From: Luteolibacter sp. LG18
GTDB lineage: Bacteria > Verrucomicrobiota > Verrucomicrobiia > Verrucomicrobiales > Akkermansiaceae
DNA: 64,000 bases
Direction: 5' to 3'
Assembly: GCF_036322585.1 (NCBI RefSeq)
Contig: NZ_AP024600.1
Coordinates: forward strand, 1,116,001-1,180,000
Both the position numbers and the translations under genes were made by a program. Of the stretch, positions 25,627 to 34,970 are shown in pieces. The notes under the pieces were generated by a model. The model had not been told where the DNA came from. It did not search any database and saw only the letters and a program-made list of their open reading frames with translations. Position 1 is the first letter of the stretch; each line of letters begins with the position of its first letter.

Positions 25627-25785
25627 ATGATTCGTATTCTCCTTGTGTCGGGCGCTTCCCTTGTCGCGCTTCTTTCCGCCTCGTGCTGCTGCACCAGCCA
25701 GCCGAAAGCTCCGAAACTCCGCCCGGTGCCGCACTTCCAGGAGCTGCCGGCCGCGCCCCAGCAGGAAGTGATTCCGACCAAGTAA
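25627..25785 (+). CDS. Micro-lipoprotein (52 aa)
   Basis: A 52-residue product starting MIRILLVSGASLVALLSASC, where Cys20 follows a lipobox LSAS. The mature part has three consecutive Cys, is proline-rich (QPKAPKLRPVPHF) and ends EVIPTK. It resembles the 25389 gene in its SASCC junction and PTK end. It lies between two intrinsic terminators (25550-25588 and 25821-25856), so it should be an independent transcript. Function unknown; a small outer-membrane or periplasmic peptide is likely. Confidence 0.7.
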   Translation: MIRILLVSGASLVALLSASCCCTSQPKAPKLRPVPHFQELPAAPQQEVIPTK

Positions 25786-25820
25786 GAAGGCCGCACAGGC
25801 ATTCTTGACCCCATTTTCCG

Positions 25821-25856
25821 AAGCCCCCCGCCGTGTCCGGCAGGGGGCTTTTTTAT
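25821..25856 (+). terminator. Intrinsic terminator after the second micro-lipoprotein
   Basis: AAGCCCCCCGCC pairs with GGCAGGGGGCTT around a short loop and is followed by a T-run (TTTTTTATT). Confidence 0.88.
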
Positions 25857-25974
25857 TGCGACGGTTTCTTTACAAACGCCTTACAAACGAAAATGACAGT
25901 GATTTCCATTTGACTTCCTGTGGCCGATTTTGTGCATGTTGCGGTCATAGCTCCCCCAGCGGCTATTTCCCCCA

Positions 25975-26196
25975 ATGAAACGGTCCGATTCTCCCAATGA
26001 AGGTGTGCGTTTCCGTGCCCAGGTGCGCCATTACCACCGCTCCAATGCCCGCCAGGAGGTCTCCTGGAACGAATGGGTGGGGCACGATGGCAACGGCAAG
26101 GTCGGCAAACTTTGGGCGAAAATCGTCATCCTCGGGGCCGTGATGGTCGCGGTGGTCGCGATCATCCTGGGCTTTTCCCACGGCGGCGTGATTTGA
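25975..26196 (+). CDS. Small single-pass membrane protein
   Basis: A 73-residue protein: a basic, polar N-terminal half ([40 protein letters not shown]) and one membrane segment about 49-67 ([18 protein letters not shown]). Function not recognised. Upstream there is TTGACT (25910-25915) with a TGCATG 17 bases later, a weak promoter candidate, in an unusually AT-rich stretch. It is on the same strand as leuC but 163 bp upstream, so co-transcription is uncertain. Confidence 0.65.
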   Translation: MKRSDSPNEGVRFRAQVRHYHRSNARQEVSWNEWVGHDGNGKVGKLWAKIVILGAVMVAVVAIILGFSHGGVI

Positions 26197-26300
26197 TCCG
26201 CCTTGGTTCCGCTTCGGCGCCACGGTGATTGATTCGCCGATCGCGCCCCGGCATCCGGCGATCGAAACGGCCGCGGATGGGAGCCTCCGGGGATGTGGCT

Positions 26301-26329
26301 TTGACATTTTCCGGCCCGGCGTGCAGCTT
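26301..26329 (+). promoter_or_regulatory. Candidate leuC promoter
   Basis: TTGACA at 26301-26306 is a perfect -35 sequence; CAGCTT 17 bases later is a poor -10. It ends 30 bases before the leuC ATG. No leader peptide with leucine codons or T-box was found. Confidence 0.3.
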
Positions 26330-26359
26330 CGCCTCCCCGCCAGAGGGCGTTTTCCAGCC

Positions 26360-27787
<1,428 letters not shown>

Positions 27788-27806
27788 TCCATCCCGTCCC
27801 GGACGC

Positions 27807-28331
27807 ATGAAACTGGCGACCCTGATCCTGCCTCTCGCTCTGCTGGTGTGCGCCCCGCTGCACGCCGTGGAGCAGAACCGCGGCGAGAAACTGGTGGAGC
27901 TGTTGGACGTGAAGGGCGTGGGGATAGCGGCGGCGAAAGCCGCGCTCGACCCGACCCTGGAGCGCCTGCGCGCGATGGGGATTCCCGCCGAAGGCATCCA
28001 GGAAATCAGCGACGCCGCCGCCACCTTCTACGCGAAGTCGCTGGGCAGCCCGGAGATGCTGGCCGCGATGGCCCGCGCCTACGAACAGCGGTTCACCCCG
28101 GAGGAGCTGGACGAGTTGATCCGTTTCTACGGCAGCCCGCTGGGCCGGAAAGCCACCCAGGTGATGCCGGAAATCAGCCGGGAAATCGTCTCCCGGAACC
28201 AGGAATCCACCAAGGCGAACAGTGCCGAACTCCAGGCGAAGATCCGCGAGGTGATCGCCAAGTACCGCCCCCAGCAGGGAGCACCCGCCAAGGAAGAAGA
28301 ACGATCGCTGTTGGACCGGAAGCGCCGGTGA
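27807..28331 (+). CDS. DUF2059 domain secreted protein
   Basis: A 174-residue exported protein with a signal peptide (MKLATLILPLALLVCAPLHA). The mature helical domain with SPEMLAAMARAYEQRFTPEE, LDELIRFYGSPLGRKATQVM and PEISREIV matches DUF2059, a family of small periplasmic helical proteins without known activity. It starts 19 bp after leuC and precedes the TraB gene by 44 bp, so it is inside the leuC-leuD transcription unit. The C-terminal tail is polar and basic. Confidence 0.85.
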   Translation: MKLATLILPLALLVCAPLHAVEQNRGEKLVELLDVKGVGIAAAKAALDPTLERLRAMGIPAEGIQEISDAAATFYAKSLGSPEMLAAMARAYEQRFTPEELDELIRFYGSPLGRKATQVMPEISREIVSRNQESTKANSAELQAKIREVIAKYRPQQGAPAKEEERSLLDRKRR

Positions 28332-28375
28332 GCCCCGCTGGCTCCGCCGCCTCCGTCCGTTTCCGAAACCATCCG

Positions 28376-29305
28376 ATGAACCCCATCCTCCGCGCCGCCT
28401 GGCTCGCGATCACGATCGCGCTGCCCGGCCTTGCCCGCGCGGAGGACCCCGCCTGCCCGGCGAAGCCGATGCTGTGGCAGATCGAGGGCAAGGGGCTGGA
28501 GAAGCCGTCCTTCCTCTTCGGCACCCTGCACGTGGGGAACCGGACGGTGACCACCTTCCACCCGGCCACCGTCCGCGCCTTCAACTGCGCCCAGGTCGTC
28601 TACACCGAGATCCCGATGGACGCGGCCTCCCAGGTGGCGGCCTCCGCCGCGGTGCTGCGGAAGGATGGCAAGAAGCTCTCCGAAGCCATCGGCAAGGACC
28701 TCACCCGCCAGATCGAGGGCGAACTGCGCGCGATCCAGCCGCAGCTCGACATCGCCCCGCTGGAGTCCCTGAAAACCTGGACCGCCGCCACCGTGATCCC
28801 GGTGCTGCGTTTCCAGCTCACCGGTGGCAAGGCGCTCGACGCCCTGGTCTGGGACCGCGCCGTCGCCGCAGGCAAACAGACCGCTGCCATCGAGAAGCCC
28901 GCCGACCAGCTCGCGATCTTCGATGAGCTCAGCGAGGACGAGCAGGTGATCCTGCTCACCGAGACCCTCCGCCAGCTCCAGGAAGGCCGGAAGAAAGGCG
29001 TCGACCCGATCGACGCCCTCGTCGCCGCCTACATCGAGGGCGACGCCGCCAAGCTGGAGGCCGAGGTCGACAAGCAGCTCTCCGACATGCAGGAAGGCGA
29101 GCACAAGGAGCTGGGCGAGCGCCTGCTCAAGCGCCTGCTCCGCGACCGCAACCTCACCATGGCCGAAACCATCGCCGGCATCCTCGCCGCGAAACCCGGC
29201 CAGTCCCATTTCTTCGCCGCGGGTACCGGCCACTTCATCGGCAAGGAGAGCATCGTCGATCTCCTCGCCGCGAAGGGCTACCGCGTCACCCGCACCACCG
29301 AATAA
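28376..29305 (+). CDS. TraB/GumN family protein
   Basis: A 309-residue exported protein (signal peptide about 1-23, ITIALPGLARAEDPA). The conserved TraB/GumN blocks are visible: MLWQIEGKGLEKPSFLFGTL-HVG near the start, then VVYTEIPMD, GGKALDALVWDRAVAAGKQT, IEKPADQLAIFDEL, and C-terminal SHFFAAGTGHFIGKESIVDL with the paired GxxH motif. The fold is related to erythromycin-esterase and Tiki proteins, and proteolytic activity has been proposed for the wider group, but bacterial functions are unclear. It lies between DUF2059 and leuD with short gaps. Confidence 0.88.
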   Translation: MNPILRAAWLAITIALPGLARAEDPACPAKPMLWQIEGKGLEKPSFLFGTLHVGNRTVTTFHPATVRAFNCAQVVYTEIPMDAASQVAASAAVLRKDGKKLSEAIGKDLTRQIEGELRAIQPQLDIAPLESLKTWTAATVIPVLRFQLTGGKALDALVWDRAVAAGKQTAAIEKPADQLAIFDELSEDEQVILLTETLRQLQEGRKKGVDPIDALVAAYIEGDAAKLEAEVDKQLSDMQEGEHKELGERLLKRLLRDRNLTMAETIAGILAAKPGQSHFFAAGTGHFIGKESIVDLLAAKGYRVTRTTE

Positions 29306-29321
29306 TCATCCCGATCTCACC

Positions 29322-29924
29322 ATGGCACTCGAGAAAGTCACCACCGTCACCGGCCGCGCCGTCTTCATCCCCGGCGCCGATATCGACACCGACCGCATCA
29401 TCCCGGCGCGCTTCATGAAGTGCGTCACCTTCGACGGCCTCGGTGAATTCGCGTTCTACGACGTCCGCTTCGACCCGAACACCGGCGAGAAGACCGACCA
29501 CCCGCTCAACGACGAGCGCTTCCGCGCCGCCACCATCCTGCTCGCCGGCGTGAACTTCGGCTGCGGCTCTTCCCGCGAGCACGCCCCGCAGTCCCTCAGC
29601 AAGTATGGCTTCAAGGCCGTGATCGCCGAGTCCTTCGCCGAGATCTTCTTCGGCAACTCGACCGGCCTCGCCATGCCCTGCGTGGTCGCCACCGCCGCGG
29701 ACATCGCCGCACTCAGCGCCGCCGTCAACGCCGACCCGGCCGTGCAGGTCACCATCGACCTGGAAAACCTCCGCGTCCGCAGCAGCGCCGGCCACGATTT
29801 CCCGATCGTCATGCCGGACTCCGCCCGCGAGGCCCTCGTCTCCGGCCGCTGGGACCCGATCCAGGAGCTGCTCGACAACGACACCAAGATCGCCGCCAAG
29901 GCCGCGGAGCTGCCGTACGTCTGA
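29322..29924 (+). CDS. leuD: 3-isopropylmalate dehydratase small subunit
   Basis: A 200-residue swivel-domain subunit of isopropylmalate isomerase. Motifs VFIPGADIDTDRIIPARFMK, NFGCGSSREHAPQSL, and AEIFFGNSTGLAMPCV are standard for LeuD. It begins 16 bp after the TraB gene and ends at a good intrinsic terminator (29946-29980), which makes it the last gene of the leuC unit. Length is normal for the bacterial LeuD of about 200 residues. Confidence 0.96.
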   Translation: MALEKVTTVTGRAVFIPGADIDTDRIIPARFMKCVTFDGLGEFAFYDVRFDPNTGEKTDHPLNDERFRAATILLAGVNFGCGSSREHAPQSLSKYGFKAVIAESFAEIFFGNSTGLAMPCVVATAADIAALSAAVNADPAVQVTIDLENLRVRSSAGHDFPIVMPDSAREALVSGRWDPIQELLDNDTKIAAKAAELPYV

Positions 29925-29945
29925 AGCCAGGCCGCTTGATTTTCC

Positions 29946-29980
29946 AAACTGGTGGTCGCACCCGCGGCCACCGGTTTTTT
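29946..29980 (+). terminator. Intrinsic terminator of the leuC-leuD unit
   Basis: ACTGGTGG pairs with CCACCGGT (one G-T wobble) around a GC-rich loop and is followed by TTTTTT. Confidence 0.8.
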
Positions 29981-30068
29981 CATGCCAACGGCGAGCGGAT
30001 CACCTCCCTCGGAGCGCGCCACCCCGCCAAAGACTCTTCTCTGGACTCTGGCTTCTGGACTCTGGAAT

Positions 30069-30329
30069 CTATCTTCCCTCCGGCTTCGGCTCATCGCCGA
30101 GCATCTTGTCGATGTCCTCGATGAACTTCCACGGGCAGCGCTTCCGCTGGTACTTCCGCCACAGCACGTCCCTCAGTTCGCGCCACAGCGCCTCCGGCAC
30201 CGGATCGACGGTTTCCCAATCCGGGTCGGTCTTCAGGGTGGTGATGAACGTCCACTTGTTGGCGTGGCGGTTGGCTCGGTAATACCGGACACCTTCCTCG
30301 GTGCGCTCGCGCCATTCGTGACTTTCCAT
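30069..30329 (-). CDS. Hypothetical protein
   Basis: An 86-residue soluble, charged protein starting MESHEWRERTEEGVRYYRAN. Aromatic residues are frequent (RYYRANRHANKWTFITTLKT, PDWETVDPVPEALWRELRDV), and the C-terminus PWKFIEDIDKMLGDEPKPEG is acidic. I do not recognise the family. It faces leftward between leuD and the CPBP protease gene, converging with leuD. Confidence 0.7.
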   Translation of the reverse strand: MESHEWRERTEEGVRYYRANRHANKWTFITTLKTDPDWETVDPVPEALWRELRDVLWRKYQRKRCPWKFIEDIDKMLGDEPKPEGR

Positions 30330-30409
30330 GCCGGGAAGGTAGGGGGCGGCGGCCCCGGAGTCCAGAGGGATGACGTTGACTGGCTCCGGCCCGGTGTCAG
30401 CATCCCGCC

Positions 30410-31471
30410 GTGCGGAGAGCCCTGACCAACGACGTCGTGAAGATCCTGTGCTACGTGGCGGCGGTGCTGCTGCTGGCCGCGGTGGTGTCCCCGATGCTCT
30501 TCAACGCCGGCAAGGCGCTCCACGAGGTGACCGATGGCAAGACCACCAATGGCTTCGTGAAATGGCTGGCCGATGCCTGCGGCCGCTCGGAGTTCCCCCG
30601 CTTCTTCAACCGCTCGGTGATGCTCTCCGCGCTGGTGCTGTTCTTCCCGCTGGTGCGCTGGCTGAAGATCGGCCGCGGCCCGGTCCGCTACCGCGATACC
30701 CCGTGGTCGTTCCGGCTCCCGGAATCCGCCGTGGCCGCCAACGAAGGCCAGCCGCTGAAACGGAATCCCCGCGGCTGGGCCCACCTCGCGCTCGGCTTCG
30801 GGCTGGCCCTCGGCGGCCTCGCCCTGCTCGCCTGGTGGCTGGTGCAAGCCGGTGCCTTCGTGATGGAAGACCGCGCCTTTTCCTCCAAGGGCGTGGCCAA
30901 CCTGTTCCCGCCCAAGCCGCTGAAACTCGGATCGGTGATCCCCGGGGCGCTGTTTTCCTCGCTGATGATCGGCGCGATTGAGGAAATCGTGTTCCGCGGC
31001 GTGCTGCTCGGCATCTTCCTGCGCGCCATGCGCCCGTGGGCCGCCATCGCCAGCCTCTCGTTCCTCTTCGCCTTCCTCCATTTCCTCGATCCGAAGACGC
31101 TCGGCGCGGTGCCCGATCCGGAGTCCTACACCGCGGGCTTCTGGCTGCTCGGCCGGATCTTCGCCCAGTACGCCGACCCGCTGCCGCTGCTTTCCAGCTT
31201 CTGCACCCTCTTCACGCTCGGCGCGGTGGTCGCCCACGCCCGCGTCCGCACCGCCTCGCTGTGGCTGCCCATCGGCCTGCACGCCGGTTGGGTCTTCGGC
31301 GTGTTCGTGTTCAAGGCCATCACCCAGCCCATCCCGGGGCTCGGCGGCGTCTCGCGGTTCCTGATCGGCGGCACCCTCCGCGAGGGCCTGCTGCCACTGG
31401 CGATCGTGGCGCTCACCGGCGTGGTGGTCCATTTCCTCACCCGCCGCCATGCCGGACGCGACGCCGCATGA
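30410..31471 (+). CDS. CPBP family intramembrane metalloprotease
   Basis: A 353-residue membrane protein starting at a GTG. About eight hydrophobic segments are visible. The CPBP (CAAX protease and bacteriocin-processing, Abi) motifs are EEIVFRG (EExxxR), FAFLHF, and a later IGLHAGWVFG with the third His. Members cleave prenylated or other membrane peptides; some protect against bacteriocins. The C-terminus overlaps the start of comF by 23 bp, so the two are translated from one transcript. The substrate is unknown. Confidence 0.88.
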   Translation: MRRALTNDVVKILCYVAAVLLLAAVVSPMLFNAGKALHEVTDGKTTNGFVKWLADACGRSEFPRFFNRSVMLSALVLFFPLVRWLKIGRGPVRYRDTPWSFRLPESAVAANEGQPLKRNPRGWAHLALGFGLALGGLALLAWWLVQAGAFVMEDRAFSSKGVANLFPPKPLKLGSVIPGALFSSLMIGAIEEIVFRGVLLGIFLRAMRPWAAIASLSFLFAFLHFLDPKTLGAVPDPESYTAGFWLLGRIFAQYADPLPLLSSFCTLFTLGAVVAHARVRTASLWLPIGLHAGWVFGVFVFKAITQPIPGLGGVSRFLIGGTLREGLLPLAIVALTGVVVHFLTRRHAGRDAA

Positions 31472-32216
31472 CCCGCCGCGCGGCTGGCGAAGCCTCTTCT
31501 CCCGCGCGCTCGACCTGCTCTACCCGCCCGCCTGCGGCCTCTGCCGCGCCCCGCTCACCCACGGCCGCCACCTCTGCGGCCCCTGCGGGACCAGCCTGCC
31601 CCGCCTCACCGAGCCGTATTGCGCGATGTGCGGCGAGCACTTCGATGGCGTGATCGACACCGCCTTCGAATGCCCGAACTGCCGCGGCCTGAAGCACGCC
31701 TTTGCCTTCGCCCGCCCCGCCCTGGCCTTCGACCCGCGCACCCGCCAGCTCGTCCACGACCTGAAATACCACCGCGGCCTGCACCTCGCCGCCGATCTCG
31801 GCCGCCTCGCCGCGGAAGCCTTCCAGGACCCGCGCCTCGCCGAGGCCCTGGCCGACCGCTGGCCGCTCGTGCCGGTCCCCCTCCACCGCTCGCGCCAGCG
31901 CACCCGTTGGTTCAACCAGGCCCACGAGATCGCCCGCGGCCTCTCCACCACCACCGGCCTGCCGATCCTCCCCGCCCTGCGCCGGATCCGGAAAACCGAC
32001 ACCCAGACCCGCCTGACCCGCGCCCAGCGGCTGGCGAACCTCAAGGGGGCCTTCGCCCTGAGCCGCGCCGGGGAGCGTTTCGCCGCCGGGAAACCGCCCG
32101 GCGCCGTGCTGGTGGACGACGTGTTCACCACCGGCTCCACCGTCCACGAATGCGCCCGCACCCTCCTGCGGGGCGGGGTTCAAAAGGTGATTGTCGTCAC
32201 CGTGATGCGCGGCTAG
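31449..32216 (+). CDS. comF: ComF family phosphoribosyltransferase-like protein
   Basis: A 255-residue protein. The N-terminus has a four-Cys zinc-binding pattern (LYPPACGLCRAPL, LCGPCGTSL) and a second set (YCAMCGEHF, ECPNCRG). The core has LVHDLKYHRGLHLAADLGRL and PVPLHRSRQRTRWFNQAHEI, and the C-terminal phosphoribosyltransferase loop is VLVDDVFTTGST. ComF/GntX proteins are needed for natural competence in several bacteria, acting in DNA uptake or processing. Its start lies within the end of the CPBP gene. Confidence 0.92.
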   Translation: MPDATPHDPPRGWRSLFSRALDLLYPPACGLCRAPLTHGRHLCGPCGTSLPRLTEPYCAMCGEHFDGVIDTAFECPNCRGLKHAFAFARPALAFDPRTRQLVHDLKYHRGLHLAADLGRLAAEAFQDPRLAEALADRWPLVPVPLHRSRQRTRWFNQAHEIARGLSTTTGLPILPALRRIRKTDTQTRLTRAQRLANLKGAFALSRAGERFAAGKPPGAVLVDDVFTTGSTVHECARTLLRGGVQKVIVVTVMRG

Positions 32217-32290
32217 GCTCGCCGCCACGGCGCGAGCGGCTTCCCCGCCGCCGTTTCAGAACCTGTTCCGTTCCGACCCCTTTCATACCC

Positions 32291-33121
32291 ATGGGCATCT
32301 TCAAGAAACCGAGCCTCCGCAGCCGCGAGAAACGCGATGACATGCCCGAGGGCCTTTGGACCAAGTGCCCGGACTGCGGCGCGATGATCCACACGCTCGA
32401 GCTCCAGCAGAACCTCCACACCTGCCCGCAGTGCGGAAACCACTTCCTGATGGATTCCTCCGAGCGCATCGCCCTGATCGCCGATCCGGGCAGCTTCGAG
32501 GAAACCGAGAAGGACCTCGTTTCCGCCAATCCGCTCGGGTTCAACGGCTACGAGGGCAAGATCGGCTCCCTGCGCCAGAAGACCGGCCTCAACGACGCCG
32601 TCGTCACCGGCCGCCTCACCGTCGGCGGCAAGCCCGCGATGATCGCGGTGATGGACTTCAAGTTCTTCGCCGGGTCCATGGGCTCGGTGGTGGGTGAAAA
32701 GATCACCCGCGCCATCGAGACCGCCGTCGCCGAAAAGCGCGGTGTCATCATCGTCTCCGCCTCCTCCGGCGCCCGCATGCAGGAAGGCATGCTCTCGCTG
32801 ATGCAGATGGCGAAGACCTGCGGCGCGCTCGCCCGCCTCTCCGAGGCGAAATTGCCCTACATCTCCGTCCTCACCCACCCGACCACCGGCGGCGTCACCG
32901 CCTCCTTCGCGACCATCGGCGACATCAACCTCGCCGAGCCGAAGTGCATGATCGGCTTCGCCGGTCCGCGCGTGGTGAAGGAAACCACCCACCAGAACCT
33001 GCCGCCCGGCTTCCAGACCGCCGAGTTCATGCTCGATCACGGCCTGATCGACGCCATCGTCCCGCGCAAGGAACTGCGCGACAAGCTCGTCGAGCTGCTC
33101 GGTTACATGATGCCGGAGTGA
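32291..33121 (+). CDS. accD: Acetyl-CoA carboxylase carboxyltransferase subunit beta
   Basis: A 276-residue subunit that, with AccA, transfers the carboxyl group from biotin-BCCP to acetyl-CoA. The zinc ribbon is complete: CPDCGAMIH and CPQCGNHF. The crotonase-like core includes MDFKFFAGSMGSVVGEKITR, VIIVSASSGARMQEGMLSLM, HPTTGGVTASFATIGDINLA, and GPRVVKETT. It follows comF and precedes folC, a gene order (accD-folC) common in bacteria. The start at 32291 gives the family-typical MGIFKKP beginning. Confidence 0.96.
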   Translation: MGIFKKPSLRSREKRDDMPEGLWTKCPDCGAMIHTLELQQNLHTCPQCGNHFLMDSSERIALIADPGSFEETEKDLVSANPLGFNGYEGKIGSLRQKTGLNDAVVTGRLTVGGKPAMIAVMDFKFFAGSMGSVVGEKITRAIETAVAEKRGVIIVSASSGARMQEGMLSLMQMAKTCGALARLSEAKLPYISVLTHPTTGGVTASFATIGDINLAEPKCMIGFAGPRVVKETTHQNLPPGFQTAEFMLDHGLIDAIVPRKELRDKLVELLGYMMPE

Positions 33122-33128
33122 GCCCCGA

Positions 33129-33239
33129 GGAGTGGCTGCTTTCGAGCAGCCATGCAGCGAGGGACGCGCTACGAAGGACGAACATCCACCCTTCAAAGGA
33201 TCTCCTGCGAATGAATGGCTCCTCGAAAGGAGCCACTCC
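33129..33239. repeat. Pair of self-complementary GGAGTGGCTxCTTTCGAGxAGCC units
   Basis: The arm 33129-33153 and the arm 33215-33239 are reverse complements with one compensated-looking difference, and each is itself a hairpin (GGCTGCTTTCGAGCAGCC; GGCTCCTCGAAAGGAGCC). The two occupy the accD-folC spacer. The unit could weaken read-through but there is no T-run. Confidence 0.72.
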
Positions 33240-33251
33240 CAGTTAGTTCCC

Positions 33252-34472
33252 ATGACCTACCCCGACGCCATCGACTGGCTCTTCTCCACCCAGATGTTCG
33301 GCATCAAGCTGGGGCTGGAGGGACCGCGGAACCTGCTCAAGGAGTATCTCGCCTTCCCCGACCACGGCGTGAAGGTCGTCCACGTGGCCGGCACCAATGG
33401 CAAGGGCAGCACCTGCGCGATGATCGACAGCGTGGCCCGCGCCGCCGGGCTCCGCACCGGCCTGTTCACCTCGCCCCACCTCGTCGATTACCGCGAGCGC
33501 ATCCAGGTCTCCGGCGTCCAGATCCCGGAAGACTCCTGCGCCGCCATGCTCACCGAGCTGCGCGCGCTCTGCGAGGGGCTGGAAACCCACCCAACCTTCT
33601 TCGAGATCACCCTGGCGCTGGCGATGCGCTGGTTCCGCGAGCGCGAGTGCGAGCTGATCGTGCTGGAAACCGGCATGGGCGGCCGCCTCGATGCCACCAC
33701 CGCCGTGCCCGCCGACGTCTGCGTGGTCACCCCCATCGGCCTCGATCACACCCAGTGGCTCGGCGACACGATCGAACAGATCGCCGCCGAAAAGGCCGGC
33801 ATCTTCGTGGAGGGAGCGCCCGCCATTTCCGCCCCGCAGGACCCCGCCGCGCTGCGCGTGCTGCAAAAGGAAGCCAACGAGCACCGTTGCCCGTTCACCT
33901 TGGTGCGCGAGCCGCTGCTCGGCTACTCGATCGCCCTCGCCGGTCCGCACCAGAATTGGAACGCCGCCGTCGCCCTCGCCGCGCTCGATGCCGCCGGGGT
34001 GCCGCTGTCGTTCGATGTCGTCCAATACGGCCTGTCCCGCGTGAAGTGGCCCGGCCGCTTCGAACGTTTCCCCGCCACCGACCGCCCGGAGATCATCCTC
34101 GATGGCGCGCACAATCCGCACGCCGCCCAGGTGCTCGCGGAAACGTGGCGGCAGGTCTTTGGCGACAAGAAAGCCACCCTGCTGTTCAGCGCCGTGTCCT
34201 CGAAGGACATCCCCGGCATCCTCGCCCTGCTCGCCCCGCTCGCGGAGCGCATCCACCTCTGCCCGGTCGACACCCCGCGCGCCGTGCCCACCGCCGAACT
34301 CGCCACCGCCCTGCCGGAAGGCGTCACCGCCACCGAGTTCCCCACCTTCGACGAAGCCTTCGCCGCCTCGATCTCAGGCACCGCCCCCGTCCTCATCGCC
34401 GGTTCCCTGTTCCTCGTCGGCGAAGCAAAAGCCCTGCTCGAAGGCGGCGAGTTCCAAGCCTGCACCCAGTAA
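33252..34472 (+). CDS. folC: Folylpolyglutamate synthase/dihydrofolate synthase
   Basis: A 406-residue Mur-ligase-family enzyme that adds glutamate to dihydropteroate or tetrahydrofolate. Key parts are the P-loop HVAGTNGKGSTCAM, the FTSPHLVDYRERIQV block, ETGMGGRLDATTAV, LDHTQWLGDTIEQIAAEKAG, and LDGAHNPHAA. The ATG at 33252 begins the conserved TYPDAIDWLFSTQMFGIKLG; an open frame reaches back to 33132 through the repeat. It follows accD and stands before a long spacer. Confidence 0.95.
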   Translation: MTYPDAIDWLFSTQMFGIKLGLEGPRNLLKEYLAFPDHGVKVVHVAGTNGKGSTCAMIDSVARAAGLRTGLFTSPHLVDYRERIQVSGVQIPEDSCAAMLTELRALCEGLETHPTFFEITLALAMRWFRERECELIVLETGMGGRLDATTAVPADVCVVTPIGLDHTQWLGDTIEQIAAEKAGIFVEGAPAISAPQDPAALRVLQKEANEHRCPFTLVREPLLGYSIALAGPHQNWNAAVALAALDAAGVPLSFDVVQYGLSRVKWPGRFERFPATDRPEIILDGAHNPHAAQVLAETWRQVFGDKKATLLFSAVSSKDIPGILALLAPLAERIHLCPVDTPRAVPTAELATALPEGVTATEFPTFDEAFAASISGTAPVLIAGSLFLVGEAKALLEGGEFQACTQ

Positions 34473-34728
34473 GGAGTTGAGGCTTCAGCCGAGGAAGGTC
34501 TTCAAAGGGGGGGCGGAGGCTGGTGAGCGGGACGGCCAAGCCGAGAACCCAGAACCCAGAACCCAGAACCCAGAGAAGAGGAAGAGCCGGATGCGGACCC
34601 ATTCTTCCAAAAGCAGCCGAAACAGGATGTCCTCGCTTCCTGAAAACTGAACATTGCGAACCCGCAAACTTTCAGGCCTCCGCCCGCCCCCCTTTGAAGA
34701 CCCTCCTCGCCTAAAGGCTCCACTCCTT
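34471..34728. repeat. Inverted repeat pair (AAGGAGTTGAGGCTTCAGCC family)
   Basis: The arm 34471-34511 and the arm 34687-34728 are reverse complements with several mismatches. The left arm word also occurs at 7570. Between them is G/C-rich sequence including the short tandem array at 34544-34571. The rest of the spacer up to 34740 has no visible gene. Confidence 0.72.
34544..34571. repeat. AGAACCC tandem repeat, four units
   Basis: Four head-to-tail copies of the heptamer AGAACCC, lying inside the larger inverted repeat. It is too short to be called more than a simple-sequence repeat. Confidence 0.7.
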
Positions 34729-34740
34729 CCCAAACGGAAG

Positions 34741-34890
34741 TCGGCGGAGATCGAGGTGGTCCTTCGAAATCCGCCGGCTGTTTGTTTTGGGGGGAGAGTT
34801 GTCGGAAAGGGGCCCGGGGGGAGGTCTTGCTGACAGGGTTAGACTGGCACAAAATCGGCCAGATTGATATACCGTGATCGCGTCGATAAG
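34741..34890 (+). promoter_or_regulatory. Leader element copy 1: hairpin, G6 tract and conserved block
   Basis: Hairpin arms TCGGCGGAGATCGA (34741-34754) and TCGAAATCCGCCGG (34764-34777) are followed by TTTTGGGGGGAGA (34785-34797), CTGACA (34830-34835) and a 40-base block at 34851-34890 with TCGGCC, GATA and GATCGCGT. The same parts occur in the same order at 36237-36406. The element lies 80-230 bases before the CE15 gene and is probably in its leader or promoter. Confidence 0.5.
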
Positions 34891-34970
34891 TCTTCGTTGT
34901 GCTTACCACGTTGCGTGCCATGGCCTTCGATTTGCCTTGTGAAACCCGCCCCGCCGCGGCGGTCTGATAG

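Noticed and set aside
25389-25785. Toxin-antitoxin or bacteriocin pair
   Set aside because: Both small products have lipoprotein signals and no toxin-like or antidote-like partner; related sequences and separate terminators argue for two lipoproteins.
26225-26359. N-terminal extension of leuC
   Set aside because: The frame is open, but all recognised LeuC proteins start at about the [10 protein letters not shown] position, and a -35-like TTGACA lies in the extension.
34544-34571. Minisatellite or origin-type iteron
   Set aside because: Only four 7-base units; no DnaA-box cluster, AT-rich region or replication gene nearby.
34741-34830. T-box, cobalamin or other known riboswitch in the leader before the CE15 gene
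   Set aside because: No known conserved core could be matched; the neighbouring genes give no metabolite clue.
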